A stretch of 64,000 bases of DNA, from the NCBI GenBank assembly GCA_052143575.1, contig JBKQSP010000043.1, forward strand, positions 1 to 64,000, given 5' to 3'. The stretch is from JAKACA01 sp052143575 (GTDB lineage Bacteria; Actinomycetota; Acidimicrobiia; Acidimicrobiales; Bog-793). Shown here piece after piece: positions 50,593 through 59,756 of the stretch. Each line of letters begins with the position of its first letter. Position 1 is the first letter of the stretch. A program made the position numbers and the translations under genes. The notes below the pieces were generated by a model that saw only the letters and a list, made by a program, of their open reading frames with translations, had not been told where the DNA came from and did not search any database.

Positions 50593-51822
50593 TCAGCCGT
50601 CCATGAGCTCCCAGCGCACGGCGTCGACGGTTCGCCAGACACCTCTCCGGAACACGATCGTCCACCCGAGGACGCCGTTGTTGAACGTGACGCCCACCTC
50701 CGTGTCGGGCTGCGTCGTCGGGATTCCCTCGGCGGTTGCCCAGGTGACTCCGGAGTCGAAGGACACGATGACGCCGGAGCCGGCGACGCCGAGCCAGGCC
50801 TGCGTCGAGCTGATGGTGGCGAGCTGGGAGACCCAGCCCGAGAGCGGTATGCGCCCGACCGGCACCGTGCCCGGGCTCGTGAAACCCGTCGAGGCGACGA
50901 GTGTCCAGTGCTTGGCGTCGTCGTAGGAGCGATAGACGAGCTTCGGCTCGCCCTCCTCGCCTGCCGTCGTGATGGAGCCACAGATGAGCCAGAGGGCTGA
51001 GCTCGCCCCAGGTGGCGCCGGCGGGGCGGCGAAGTCCTCCCGTTCGAACGGGCCCGAGCAGGGATCGGCAAGATGCGTCCAGGTGCGGCCGTCGTTGCCG
51101 GTGTAGGCGAGGCCCCCGCCCGAGGAGCCGTAGGAGAGCACATAGGCGGCCTGCAGGCTCCAGCGGGCGAGGATGTCACCGCCGCCTGGAGCTTCGCTGA
51201 GGTGCGGAGGGGAGACGTCGTGCCACTCGTTGCCATCGTCGGTCGAGATGGCCACACCCACGGCGCAGGCGCCCGGCACGCCGGTGGGCGGGCAGGTCGT
51301 GTAAGTCGCCCACACGTTGCTGCCGAGTGGGATGGCGCGCTGCAGGCCCCCGTTCAAGCCCGTGACCTGGTGCCACGACGCACCCCCGTCGGAGGTGTCG
51401 AGCAGGCCGGAATGCCCGAAGATGTAGCCCTGCGCCGGCGATATGAACTGCAGGGTGGAAAATCCCCAGTTCACCGGGAACGGCGATCCCGTCACGTGCC
51501 AGCTGCGCCCGGCATCGTCGCTGCGGGCGAGGCGTTCGACGGCGAGGTTGCCGAGGTCGGGGGTCTCGAGGGCAAAGCCGATGGTCGAGGTCACGAAGAC
51601 GGGATCGGAGACGAGGTCGGCCGCCGGAACGAGCGTGCCACGGCCGAGCGAGCCACCGCCGCTGCCGGCGCCCGGGCCAGGGGCGACGTGCAGCCGCGGC
51701 GCCGGGCGCCGCGAGACGATGATGGCCGTGGCCCCGAAGGCGCCCGAAGCGACGACGAGGAGGGCGACGATGAGTGCGAGGCGGCGGCGGCGGGAGCGTG
51801 CGGCCGGGGCGCCTGCGATCAC
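50593..51822 (-). CDS. Membrane-anchored BNR/beta-propeller-like protein
   Basis: A 409-residue protein. Start is GTG 51820-51822, overlapping the ligA stop (GTGA). An Arg-rich n-region and one hydrophobic helix (LALIVALLVVASGAFGATAI) anchor an extracytoplasmic domain. At least five Asp-box-type turns are visible (RSDDAGRSWHV, DTSDGGASWHQV, STDDGNEWHDV, TGNDGRTWTHL, SFDSGVTWATA), marking a sialidase/YCF48-like propeller. No catalytic tyrosine/arginine set can be assigned, so binding is more likely than hydrolysis. It sits between ligA and the PASTA kinase, so a role as an accessory surface sensor is conceivable but unproven. Confidence 0.82.
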   Translation of the reverse strand: MIAGAPAARSRRRRLALIVALLVVASGAFGATAIIVSRRPAPRLHVAPGPGAGSGGGSLGRGTLVPAADLVSDPVFVTSTIGFALETPDLGNLAVERLARSDDAGRSWHVTGSPFPVNWGFSTLQFISPAQGYIFGHSGLLDTSDGGASWHQVTGLNGGLQRAIPLGSNVWATYTTCPPTGVPGACAVGVAISTDDGNEWHDVSPPHLSEAPGGGDILARWSLQAAYVLSYGSSGGGLAYTGNDGRTWTHLADPCSGPFEREDFAAPPAPPGASSALWLICGSITTAGEEGEPKLVYRSYDDAKHWTLVASTGFTSPGTVPVGRIPLSGWVSQLATISSTQAWLGVAGSGVIVSFDSGVTWATAEGIPTTQPDTEVGVTFNNGVLGWTIVFRRGVWRTVDAVRWELMDG

Positions 51823-53915
51823 GGCAGCTCGCCCGTGTCGAGCAGCCGGCGGAAACCCTCCTCGTCCAACACCGGTACCCCGAGCTGCTCTGCCTTCGTG
51901 AGCTTGGAGGCTCCCGGCGAGACGCCCACCACCACGGCGGTCGTGCGGGCGGACACCGAACCGGGAGACTTGCCGCCGCGTTCGGTGATCGCCTCCTCCG
52001 CCTCCTCCCGCGACCAGCCCTCGAGGGTCCCGGTGACGACGACGGACTTTCCGGCGAGCACTTGAGGTAGGTCGGAGGTCACGTGCGTGCCGAAGGAGAC
52101 ACCCCCCTTCCGCAGGCGCTCCACGAAGCCCCGGTTCGCCTCGAGGGCGAAGAAGCGCGCCACGCTGGCGGCGATCGTCGGGCCGACCCCCTCGACAGCC
52201 GCCAGATCGTCTTCAGCTGCCTCCATGATGCCGTCGAGATCGCCGAAACCGGCGGAAAGTGACTGCGCCACGGTTCCACCGACGTGGCGGATACCGAGCG
52301 CCACGAGCAGGTTGGCGAGGGGTCGCTGGCGGGAGGCGTCGATCGCCGCCACGAGGTTGCGAGCCGAGATCGCCGCGAAGCCCTCGAGCTGCTCGAGCTG
52401 CTCGGTGGTGAGCTGGTAGTAGTCGGCGGCGTCGACGATGAGACCGTCGCCGATGAGCTGGCTGACGCGCTGCTCGCCGAGACCCTCGATGTCCATGGCG
52501 CCGCGGGAGGCGAAATGGGCCGCCCGCTGCACCCGTTGTGCCGGGCAGTCGTTGTTCACACAGTAGGTATCCGACTCCCCGAGCAACCGGACGAGCTCGC
52601 GGCCACAGGCGGGACACTGCCTCGGGAACTGCCAGGCTGCGAGTCCCTCCGGACGGGCCGACAGCACTGGCCCGACGACCTCGGGGATGACGTCTCCCGC
52701 CTTGCGCACGATGACGGTGTCACCGGGGCGGACGTCCTTCAACGCCACCTGGTCCTGGTTGTGCAAGCTGGCGAGACCGACCGTCGAGCCGCCCACTCGC
52801 ACCGGTGTGAGCTTTGCGAACGGGGTCGCCCTGCCCGTCCGGCCGATGGACACCATGATGTCCTCGAGCAGGGTCGAGCGCTCCTCGGGGGGGAACTTGT
52901 AGGCCACGGCCCAACGAGGGGCGTGCGAGGTCGCCCCGAGCCGCCGGTGCAGTGAGATGTCGTCGATCTTGACGACGACACCGTCGATCTCATAGCCGAG
53001 AGCGTGGCGCCGCTGCTGCAGATCAGTGCAGAAGTCGTAGACCGCCTGCAGACCGGTCAGGCGCTTGGTCTCCGGGTTCACAGGGAGGCCGAGCCGGGCG
53101 ATGACCTCGAGCGACTCGCTGTGACGGGTCGGCTGCGCGAGGGAGCCGGCGGCCCCGTCTCCGACGACAACGAGCTGATAGGCCCAGATCGAGAGCGCCC
53201 GGCTGGCGGTGATCGCCGGGTCGCGCTGACGGAGCGAGCCGGCGGCGGCGTTGCGCGGGTTGGAGAACAGGCGTAGCTCGGCGGCTGCCTGCCGGGAGTT
53301 CATCTCCTCGAAAGCGGTCAGCGGGAGATAGACCTCTCCGCGTATCTCGATGCGTTCCGGCAGCTCGGCGGCGTCGAGGGCGAGCTCGTGAGGCACGTCC
53401 CTGATCGTTCGCACGTTGGCGGTCACGTCCTCTCCGACGCGCCCGTCACCCCGAGTGGCCGCCCGGGCGAGCTTGCCGCCCTCGTAGGTGATCGAGATCG
53501 AGAGCCCGTCGATCTTCGGTTCGCAGACAAAGGCGAGGGCGGCCGACTCTTCGGCGCCCAGACCGAGCAGGCGTTCGGTTCGGTTCCCCCAAGCCACGAT
53601 CTCCTCGAAGCTCACGACCTTGTCGAGGCTCATCATGGGGACCGAGTGGGGCGCCGGCGGGAACAGGGTGGCAGGCGCCGCCCCCCAGCCCACCACGACG
53701 GTCGGCGAGTCCTCCGCCTCCAGCTCGGGGTGCTCTGCCTCCAAGCGGGCGAGCTCGTCGACGAGGCTGTCGTAGTCGGCGTCGGGGATCTCGGCGCCGG
53801 CGGCGTCGTTGTAGTAGCGCTCGGCGTGGTAGCGGATCGTGTCCCGCAGCTGGCGCACCCGTTCGGCGGGCTCGAGCGAGGGATCAGGCCCGAAGGGCGC
53901 CCCTCGGTCGCTCAC
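51819..53915 (-). CDS. ligA: NAD-dependent DNA ligase
   Basis: Seals nicks in duplex DNA during replication and repair. 698 aa with all LigA domains: the N-terminal Ia domain (RQLRDTIRYHAERYYNDAAG), adenylation domain with active Lys134 in CEPKIDGLSI, OB domain, Cys4 zinc finger (CPACGREL, CVNNDCPAQ), helix-hairpin-helix repeats (LEGFAAISARNLVAAIDASR, AVEGVGPTIAASVARFF) and a C-terminal BRCT domain (GKSVVVTGTLEGWSREEAEE). The start overlaps the mnmA stop by 4 bases, and the stop overlaps the BNR gene by 4, so mnmA-ligA-BNR form a tight operon. Confidence 0.96.
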   Translation of the reverse strand: MSDRGAPFGPDPSLEPAERVRQLRDTIRYHAERYYNDAAGAEIPDADYDSLVDELARLEAEHPELEAEDSPTVVVGWGAAPATLFPPAPHSVPMMSLDKVVSFEEIVAWGNRTERLLGLGAEESAALAFVCEPKIDGLSISITYEGGKLARAATRGDGRVGEDVTANVRTIRDVPHELALDAAELPERIEIRGEVYLPLTAFEEMNSRQAAAELRLFSNPRNAAAGSLRQRDPAITASRALSIWAYQLVVVGDGAAGSLAQPTRHSESLEVIARLGLPVNPETKRLTGLQAVYDFCTDLQQRRHALGYEIDGVVVKIDDISLHRRLGATSHAPRWAVAYKFPPEERSTLLEDIMVSIGRTGRATPFAKLTPVRVGGSTVGLASLHNQDQVALKDVRPGDTVIVRKAGDVIPEVVGPVLSARPEGLAAWQFPRQCPACGRELVRLLGESDTYCVNNDCPAQRVQRAAHFASRGAMDIEGLGEQRVSQLIGDGLIVDAADYYQLTTEQLEQLEGFAAISARNLVAAIDASRQRPLANLLVALGIRHVGGTVAQSLSAGFGDLDGIMEAAEDDLAAVEGVGPTIAASVARFFALEANRGFVERLRKGGVSFGTHVTSDLPQVLAGKSVVVTGTLEGWSREEAEEAITERGGKSPGSVSARTTAVVVGVSPGASKLTKAEQLGVPVLDEEGFRRLLDTGELP

Positions 53916-54997
53916 GCCGCCGCACCTCGTGCGATACCGGAGCCCACGACCTCGTCACCGACGTAGAGGGCGACCGTCTGGCCCGGGGCGACCCGGCGGC
54001 GTGCCCTCAGGTAGCCGAGACCGTCGGGTGTCACGATCGCCTCGAACGCATGGCCGTGGGCGCTCGCCTGCGCCAGCACCTCGGTGCCGACGGCGAGGGC
54101 GGAGTGCACCCAGGTCCGCTCCGTGAGCAGCACCTCGGTGCCGAGAAGGCCGGACTCCGGCCCAACCTCGACGCGGCGACGCTCGACATCGACCTTGACG
54201 GCGAAGCGGCGCTCTGGCCCGCCGTCACGTCGCTCGCTGCCCTTGCCACCATGGCCGCCTCCGCCGAGCCGGCGTCGCTGCCCGAGCGTCACGAGCTCGA
54301 CGGCCGGCACGCTCCCCACCTCTTCGCCGCTGCAGGCGTCGACGACAACGCCCGGATGCAGGGTCAGGCGCTCCGAGAGGAAGCGCTCCCGGCCTGAGGA
54401 GCCGGAGCCTCCCAGCACGAAACACACGTCCTGGCTGTCCGCCTTGGCGGCCGTCGGCAGGCAGAGGGAGGCGGCGATGGACCGTACGTCGGGCTTCGTG
54501 AGCGCGCCGATGGGCAGCAGCAGGTAGTCGAGCTCGCGCTCGGTGAGGCACGAGAGGACGTACGACTGGTCCTTGGCGGCATCCGCCCCGCGCAGGAGGC
54601 GGGGGCGGCCGCTCTCTCGATCGACGCGGGCGTGGTGACCGGTGGCGATGGCGTCGTAGCCGAGGCGCACCGCCCGGTCGAGGAAGGTGCGGAACTTGAG
54701 GTGGCGGTTGCACTCGATGCACGGGTTCGGCGTCAGCCCGGATGCGTGCGCCAGCACGTAGGGAGCGACGACGTGGCGCTCGAACTCCTCCGTGAAGTTG
54801 AAGACGTGGTGATCGATACCGAGCCGGTCCGCCACCCGCCGGGCATCGTCGACGTCGGAGACCGAACAGCAGCCCGAGTCGGAGGCACCACCCCACAGCT
54901 TCATGGTGGCGCCGACGACGTCGTGGCCATCGGCGCGCAACAAGGCGGCGGCGACAGAGGAGTCGACTCCACCGGACAGAGCGACGAGGACGCGCAC
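53912..54997 (-). CDS. mnmA: tRNA-specific 2-thiouridylase
   Basis: Thiolates U34 of Glu/Gln/Lys tRNAs using sulfur relayed from a cysteine desulfurase. 361 aa. The PP-loop LVALSGGVDSSVAAALLRAD binds ATP. Catalytic cysteines are Cys96 in NPCIECNRHLKF and Cys192 in ADSQDVCFVLGG. The C-terminal beta domains carry VELVTLGQRRRLGG followed by an unusual ~15-residue Gly/Arg-rich insertion before RFAVKVDVE. Start GTG 54995-54997 lies 6 bases after GAAACT, which may be a -10 box of a leaderless mRNA. The cysteine desulfurase gene is 2.2 kb upstream on the same strand. Confidence 0.95.
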   Translation of the reverse strand: MRVLVALSGGVDSSVAAALLRADGHDVVGATMKLWGGASDSGCCSVSDVDDARRVADRLGIDHHVFNFTEEFERHVVAPYVLAHASGLTPNPCIECNRHLKFRTFLDRAVRLGYDAIATGHHARVDRESGRPRLLRGADAAKDQSYVLSCLTERELDYLLLPIGALTKPDVRSIAASLCLPTAAKADSQDVCFVLGGSGSSGRERFLSERLTLHPGVVVDACSGEEVGSVPAVELVTLGQRRRLGGGGHGGKGSERRDGGPERRFAVKVDVERRRVEVGPESGLLGTEVLLTERTWVHSALAVGTEVLAQASAHGHAFEAIVTPDGLGYLRARRRVAPGQTVALYVGDEVVGSGIARGAAA

Positions 54998-55095
54998 GGG
55001 GACAGTTTCTCAGAACGCCGTGTCACGTCGGACACGGCCGGGTGCACCGTCACGGCTCCCCGGCCCTGGCATGCTCTGCGCCAACATGCCCGGGC

Positions 55096-55956
55096 TCAGC
55101 TTCCCGCCGAGATGGCGGCAACCTCTTCCGGGGTGAGCTCGAGCGAGGCAGCCGCGATGTTCGCCTCGACGTGGTCGGCCGAGCCGGAGCCGGGAATGGG
55201 AAGGATCTGCTGCGATCGCGCCAGCATCCAGGCGAGCACGACCTGACGCTCCGTCGCACCGAGACGGGCGGCGGCGCTTCGTGTCGCCTCTCCTCGCTCT
55301 GCCTCCTGGATCGGCGCCCAGGGCAGGAAGACGAGCCCCTTTCGCTCGCAGGCATCGACCATCGACTCCGAGGACCGATCAGTGGCGTTGTAGCGGTTCT
55401 GGACCGACACGACAGGGGTGAGCGCCTCAGCCTCGCGCAGTTGCTGCTCGGTGACGTTCGAGATGCCGATGTGACGGATCTTGCCCTCGTCCTTCAGCTC
55501 GACGAGGGCCCCGATGGATTCCGCCAGCGGCACCTTCGGGTCGACCCTGTGGAACTGGTAGAGCGGGATGCGATCGAGCTCGAGCCGGCGGAGGCTGCCC
55601 TCGCATGCCTCCCGCAGGTGCTCCGGTCGCCCGTCCGGCTCCCAGCGGCCCGGCCCCGGGCGCACGAGGCCGCCCTTGGTGGCGATGACGAGGCCGTCGG
55701 GATAGGGCTGCAGCGCCGCCGCGATGAGGGTCTCGCTCACGTCCGGCCCGTAGGAGTCGGCCGTGTCGATGAAGTTGACGCCGAGGTCGACGGCGCGCCG
55801 CAGTGCCGCCCGGGCGGCGTCGAAGTCGGGGGGTGGTCCCCAGATACCCTCACCGGTGACCCGCATCGCCCCGAAGCCGATCCGGTTGACGGTGAGGTCA
55901 CCGCCGATCCCGATCGTGCCTGCCGCCGTCGCCGAAGGAACCGGTTGTGTGGTCAT
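55096..55956 (-). CDS. Aldo/keto reductase
   Basis: A 286-residue TIM-barrel NADPH oxidoreductase. The signature DLGVNFIDTADSYGPDVSET contains the catalytic Asp and Tyr. IATKGGLVRPGPGRWEPDGR has the Lys, and LDRIPLYQFHRVDPKVPLAE contains the His position. SNVTEQQLREA and VSVQNRYNATDRSSESMVDA are typical of the AKR5/YajO-like group. It probably reduces aldehydes or ketones of unknown identity. It starts about 40 bases after the lipoprotein hydrolase stop on the same strand. Confidence 0.92.
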   Translation of the reverse strand: MTTQPVPSATAAGTIGIGGDLTVNRIGFGAMRVTGEGIWGPPPDFDAARAALRRAVDLGVNFIDTADSYGPDVSETLIAAALQPYPDGLVIATKGGLVRPGPGRWEPDGRPEHLREACEGSLRRLELDRIPLYQFHRVDPKVPLAESIGALVELKDEGKIRHIGISNVTEQQLREAEALTPVVSVQNRYNATDRSSESMVDACERKGLVFLPWAPIQEAERGEATRSAAARLGATERQVVLAWMLARSQQILPIPGSGSADHVEANIAAASLELTPEEVAAISAGS

Positions 55957-55999
55957 GGTCTGCCTCCGTGGTCGTTGCTCGCCAGCATGTGCCCTCGGT

Positions 56000-57139
56000 C
56001 TACTGCTGCAGTCCGCACGAGCCGTTCGGCGCTGCGAGCGGCATGTCCACCTCTTTCATGCTGACGGCCCGGGACACTCCGCTGCGGGTCCCGGCGCGAC
56101 GGACGCTCGCCGCCGAGACCGACGAGGAGCGCCATCGCAACTCGAGCTCGAGGAATCTCGTCGTCACGGATTCGACGACGGCCGCCCACGGCGCTTTCTT
56201 CTCGTACGGGCCGAGATGGTCTGCGCCAAGCAGCGTCACGAACCATTTCGAGCCAACAGTGGGCTCGAGGTCGCTCCAGAGACGAAGAGCGGTGCCCGCC
56301 TGGGGGTCCGGTTCGGAGCCGGGACGAACACAACCGTCGGCGTCGCTTTGGATCTGCAGCAGGGCCGGGGACTGCGGGCCACCGGCATAGGCGCCGACCG
56401 ATTGGTCGAGCGTCGTGGCCCACTCCGTGCCGGACATGACCACGACCGCCTTCGGCATGCTCGGGAGTTGCCGATACGTCGACTTGAAGAGGGCTGCGAA
56501 GCTGAGGGCGGCCACGACGTCGGCGCCGTCCGACTGGCCGGCGAGGGCGATGTCGGACAGGTTCAGGGTGCCTCTCAACTCGTGGCCCCAGGGCTGGTCG
56601 GCGATGGAGCCCAACTGCGTCAACACGTAGACGAGATCGCCCGGTTCGTTGAACTCGTCCTCCTCGAGATACGGCTGCGGGCCGCCGGCGGCTTTGACGG
56701 CGGCGGCGTTCTCGTCCGGGAATCTCGGCGACACGACGACGAAGCCGGCTCTCACCCAGGAGTCCAGCAAGGCGGCGTAGTCCGACGGCTCGGTGTCGTA
56801 GCCGTGGGCGAAGACGACCACCGGGAAGGGGGCACCGACGCTGGCCGGTGGAGCGTTCTTCGTCTCGAAGCCCGCGGCGCCGGCCAACGTGGGGTAACGC
56901 ACCTCCGTGATCAGCTGGCGTCCCGGGACGGTTCCGTCCGGACCGACATGGCTGACACCGGGAGCGGTGTCGGCCCACTGGAACGTGTGGATCCCGACTT
57001 CGAACGACGCCGGCAAGGTGGTGGTGGTCGGGAGTGCCGTCGAGGTCGAAGGAGTCGCACCTCCGACGAGGCTGCACGCCGCGCTCGAGGCCGCCAGAGC
57101 CGACACGGCAACGGCTCGGGCGATCCGGCGTGTTCGCAT
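56000..57139 (-). CDS. Lipoprotein alpha/beta hydrolase (copy 1)
   Basis: A 379-residue lipoprotein. I start it at ATG 57137-57139 (MRTRRIARAVAVSALAASSA); the signal ends with lipobox SAAC, followed by a Thr-rich linker (TPSTSTALPTTTTLP). The longer open frame upstream is the antisense of the desulfurase region. The hydrolase domain has VVVFAHGYDTEPSDYAALLD (oxyanion), nucleophile elbow LAGQSDGADVVAALS and TLLGADHLGPYEKKAPWAAV with the catalytic His. The pattern recalls platelet-activating-factor-acetylhydrolase/chlorophyllase-like esterases. It is a clear paralogue of the gene at 58414, with the cysteine desulfurase between them. Confidence 0.85.
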   Translation of the reverse strand: MRTRRIARAVAVSALAASSAACSLVGGATPSTSTALPTTTTLPASFEVGIHTFQWADTAPGVSHVGPDGTVPGRQLITEVRYPTLAGAAGFETKNAPPASVGAPFPVVVFAHGYDTEPSDYAALLDSWVRAGFVVVSPRFPDENAAAVKAAGGPQPYLEEDEFNEPGDLVYVLTQLGSIADQPWGHELRGTLNLSDIALAGQSDGADVVAALSFAALFKSTYRQLPSMPKAVVVMSGTEWATTLDQSVGAYAGGPQSPALLQIQSDADGCVRPGSEPDPQAGTALRLWSDLEPTVGSKWFVTLLGADHLGPYEKKAPWAAVVESVTTRFLELELRWRSSSVSAASVRRAGTRSGVSRAVSMKEVDMPLAAPNGSCGLQQ

Positions 57140-57225
57140 CGAGTGCTTGCGGCCGCCGTCGTCTCGCACGGCGACAGCTTCCCAGACACCCTGGCGACTT
57201 CGATGGCAGGAAACCGGTCGCCCGG

Positions 57226-58401
57226 TCAGTGCCGGCTGCGCAACCGGGCGACCGCCTGCGGGATCGCCTCGAGGGCGTGCTCCACGTCGGCTGCCGTCGT
57301 CGAATGCCCGAGCGACAGGCGGATGTGCCGCCTCGCCTCGTCCGGCGACCTGCCCATCGCCAGCAGGACGTGGCTCGGCTCGAGAGCGCCGCTGGCACAA
57401 GCAGAGCCGGCGGAGGCGCACACGCCGAGCTCGTCGAGGACGAGGAGGAGCTCCTCGGCCTCCACACCCTCGAACCACAGGTTGCAAATGGCCGCGATAC
57501 GACCCTCGTCAGGCACGGCCGTTCCCGATCCCTCGACGGCGGCGAGCACGCCCGTCACCAGTTGCTGCGCGAGCTTCGAGACGCGACGCGACGATTGCTG
57601 GCGCTCGGCGGAGGCGAGGCGGGCGGCGCAGGCCATTCCGACGATGCCGGCGACGTCGTGGGTGCCGGCTCGCAGCTCCCGTTCCTGTGGCCCGCCGCGG
57701 AGGACGGGCCGGAGCCGGTGCCGCGCCTCGGAGCGCACGAGGAGGGCACCGGTGCCCTTCGGCCCGCCGAACTTGTGTGCGCTCACGGTGACGAGATGGG
57801 CATCGGCGCACTGAGAGGCGACATCCAGCCAGCCGAGCCCTTGCACGGCGTCGGTGTGCACGAGCGCATCCGGCGCGAGCTGGCGTGCGAGCGCAGCGAC
57901 CCGCCCAACCGGCTCGATGACGCCCGTCTCGTTGTTGACGAGCATCACCGACACAACGGCGACACGGCCGGCGTGCAGCGCCAGCCACTCCTGCAGACGG
58001 TCGAGGTCGAGGACGCCCTGGGAAGTGACCGGAAGCGTCTCGCCACCGGCCGCCCGGACGGGCTCGAGAACGGCAGGATGCTCGATGGCGCTGCAGGCGC
58101 TGAGCAGACCGTCGGGCCGGCGCTCACGAGCGGCGAGGACGGCGCCCGTGACGGCAAGATTGTCCGCCTCCGTGCCGCCGCTCGTGAAGACGACCTCGCC
58201 AGGCTCACCGCCGAGCACCTCGGCGAGTGACTCACGGGCGTCGTCGACGGCCCGTCGCGCCGTCCGGGCCATCGAATGGCCCGCCGAGGCGTTGCCGTAG
58301 GCCGTCGTCAGCCAAGGCAGCATGGCTTCGAGCACTTCGGGACGCAGCGCCGTCGTGGCGGCGTTGTCGAGATACGCGACCGAGGCAGAGGTGCTCGCCA
58401 T
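57226..58401 (-). CDS. Cysteine desulfurase (NifS/IscS family)
   Basis: A 391-residue PLP enzyme that removes sulfur from cysteine as an enzyme persulfide. Motifs are AYLDNAATTALRPEVLEAML, TSGGTEADNLAV, VNNETGVIEPV, HTDAVQGLGWLDVASQCADA, the PLP Lys in VSAHKFGGPKGTGALL, and the mobile catalytic Cys in SAGSACASGALEPSHVL. The C-terminal IRLSLGHSTTAADVEHALEA is also typical. It probably serves MnmA (2.2 kb downstream, same strand) and Fe-S assembly. No iscU or sufU is adjacent. It is flanked by two homologous hydrolase genes, with 12 bases after the stop of the upstream one. Confidence 0.94.
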   Translation of the reverse strand: MASTSASVAYLDNAATTALRPEVLEAMLPWLTTAYGNASAGHSMARTARRAVDDARESLAEVLGGEPGEVVFTSGGTEADNLAVTGAVLAARERRPDGLLSACSAIEHPAVLEPVRAAGGETLPVTSQGVLDLDRLQEWLALHAGRVAVVSVMLVNNETGVIEPVGRVAALARQLAPDALVHTDAVQGLGWLDVASQCADAHLVTVSAHKFGGPKGTGALLVRSEARHRLRPVLRGGPQERELRAGTHDVAGIVGMACAARLASAERQQSSRRVSKLAQQLVTGVLAAVEGSGTAVPDEGRIAAICNLWFEGVEAEELLLVLDELGVCASAGSACASGALEPSHVLLAMGRSPDEARRHIRLSLGHSTTAADVEHALEAIPQAVARLRSRH

Positions 58402-58413
58402 CTCAGCTGGCGC

Positions 58414-59706
58414 TCAGCAACCCGGGATCAGCTGCACCTGCGGCACCGTCGACTCGCCCACGCTCGAGGTGATCTCGGCGACACCACTGACGGCGGCGGC
58501 AGCCTCGACGGCAGCCGCCGAGCTCGACGACGCCCGCCAGTTCAGCTCGAGCTCGAAGAATTTCGTCGTGGCGGCCTCGACGACGGCCGCCCAGGGCGCC
58601 ACGCCCTCGTAGGGACCGAGGTGACCAGCCCCGAGCAGGGTCACCCACCACTTCGAGGCGAGCCCGCTCTGCACCTTGGCGAACAGATAGGAAGCCAGCG
58701 TCGGGGACACGCACCCGTCGGCGTCGCTCTGCACCTGCAGGAGGGGGGGCGAACCGGAGGAAGCCCCGTACTCCCCGGTGCTCTCCGTGCTCCACATCAC
58801 GCCCGAGAGGACGGCGACCGCCTTTGGTGCCGAGGGCAATTGCGCGTAGAGCGTGTGCAGGCCCGAGGCGTAGCTGAGAGCGGCAACGACGTTTGCCCCG
58901 TCCGACTGCCCGGCAAGCCCGACGTCGGACAGGTTCATGACGTCGGCGAGGTGACTGCCCCACGGGTCGCTGGCGATCGACTGCAGCTGCTTCACGACAT
59001 AGACGATGTCGCCCGGCTCGTTGTAGACGTCGTCTTCGAGCGTGTCGGCGATGGACGGGTTGGACATGCCGCCCGCATCGGTCACGGCCTCTTGGCTCTC
59101 GTCCGGGAAGACCGGCGAGACGACGACGAAGCCGGCCCTCACCCAGCTGTCCAAGAGGGCGGCATAGTCGAGCGGCTCCGTCTCGAAACCGTGAGCGAAG
59201 ATGATGACCGGGTAGGGGCCTCCGGCTTTTGACGGGGCGGCGTTCGAGGTCTCCTCGCCGGCAGCGCCTGCCAGCGTCGGGTAGCGGATCTCGGTCGTGA
59301 GGACCCGACCGGGCAGGGCGGCCCCCGTCGGGCCGACGTGGGTGACGCCGGCGCCCCTGCGCTCCCAGTGGAAGGCGTGAATCCCGACCTCGAAGGCGGC
59401 CGGCAGCGTCGTCGTCGTGGTCTGCGGTTGCGTGGATCCCCGGGTCGTACTGGCAGCGGACGTGGTCGTCGTCGTCTTGTGCGGCTTGGAGCCGGCGCTC
59501 GTGACGGCGTTGCACGCCGCCACGATGGCCGCCACGACGGCGAGGGTCGCCAGCAACACGAGGGCACGGCGGCGGCGGAACGTGCGCGTCCTCGAAGCTG
59601 CCCGCTGGCGGTTCGCCAGGTGCGCGGCCGTGTCGCGGCGTGCCGGCCCCCTGCTCGGGACGGCCGCCGGGACGCGACGGCGCGACGGATGCGGTTCCCG
59701 GCTCAC
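58414..59706 (-). CDS. Lipoprotein/membrane-anchored alpha/beta hydrolase (copy 2)
   Basis: A 430-residue paralogue of the gene at 56000. Start is GTG 59704-59706; a TAGATT 8 bases upstream suggests a leaderless transcript. It has a longer, Arg/Pro-rich cytoplasmic N-terminus (~50 residues) before a hydrophobic segment ending IVAAC, then a Thr/Ser-rich linker. The catalytic domain parallels copy 1: VIIFAHGFETEPLDYAALLD, AGQSDGANVVAALSYASG, VTLLGAGHLGPYEGVAPWAA. Near-identical blocks (YAALLDSWVRAGFVVVSP, LLQ-QSDADGCV) show recent shared ancestry. The Asp of copy 1's GADH is replaced by Gly (GAGH). The start could alternatively lie closer to the membrane segment. Confidence 0.82.
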   Translation of the reverse strand: MSREPHPSRRRVPAAVPSRGPARRDTAAHLANRQRAASRTRTFRRRRALVLLATLAVVAAIVAACNAVTSAGSKPHKTTTTTSAASTTRGSTQPQTTTTTLPAAFEVGIHAFHWERRGAGVTHVGPTGAALPGRVLTTEIRYPTLAGAAGEETSNAAPSKAGGPYPVIIFAHGFETEPLDYAALLDSWVRAGFVVVSPVFPDESQEAVTDAGGMSNPSIADTLEDDVYNEPGDIVYVVKQLQSIASDPWGSHLADVMNLSDVGLAGQSDGANVVAALSYASGLHTLYAQLPSAPKAVAVLSGVMWSTESTGEYGASSGSPPLLQVQSDADGCVSPTLASYLFAKVQSGLASKWWVTLLGAGHLGPYEGVAPWAAVVEAATTKFFELELNWRASSSSAAAVEAAAAVSGVAEITSSVGESTVPQVQLIPGC

Positions 59707-59756
59707 GGCTGGAGAATCTAATCGAGGGGGTTTCTCAGCCGGTATCGGGGCACCTG

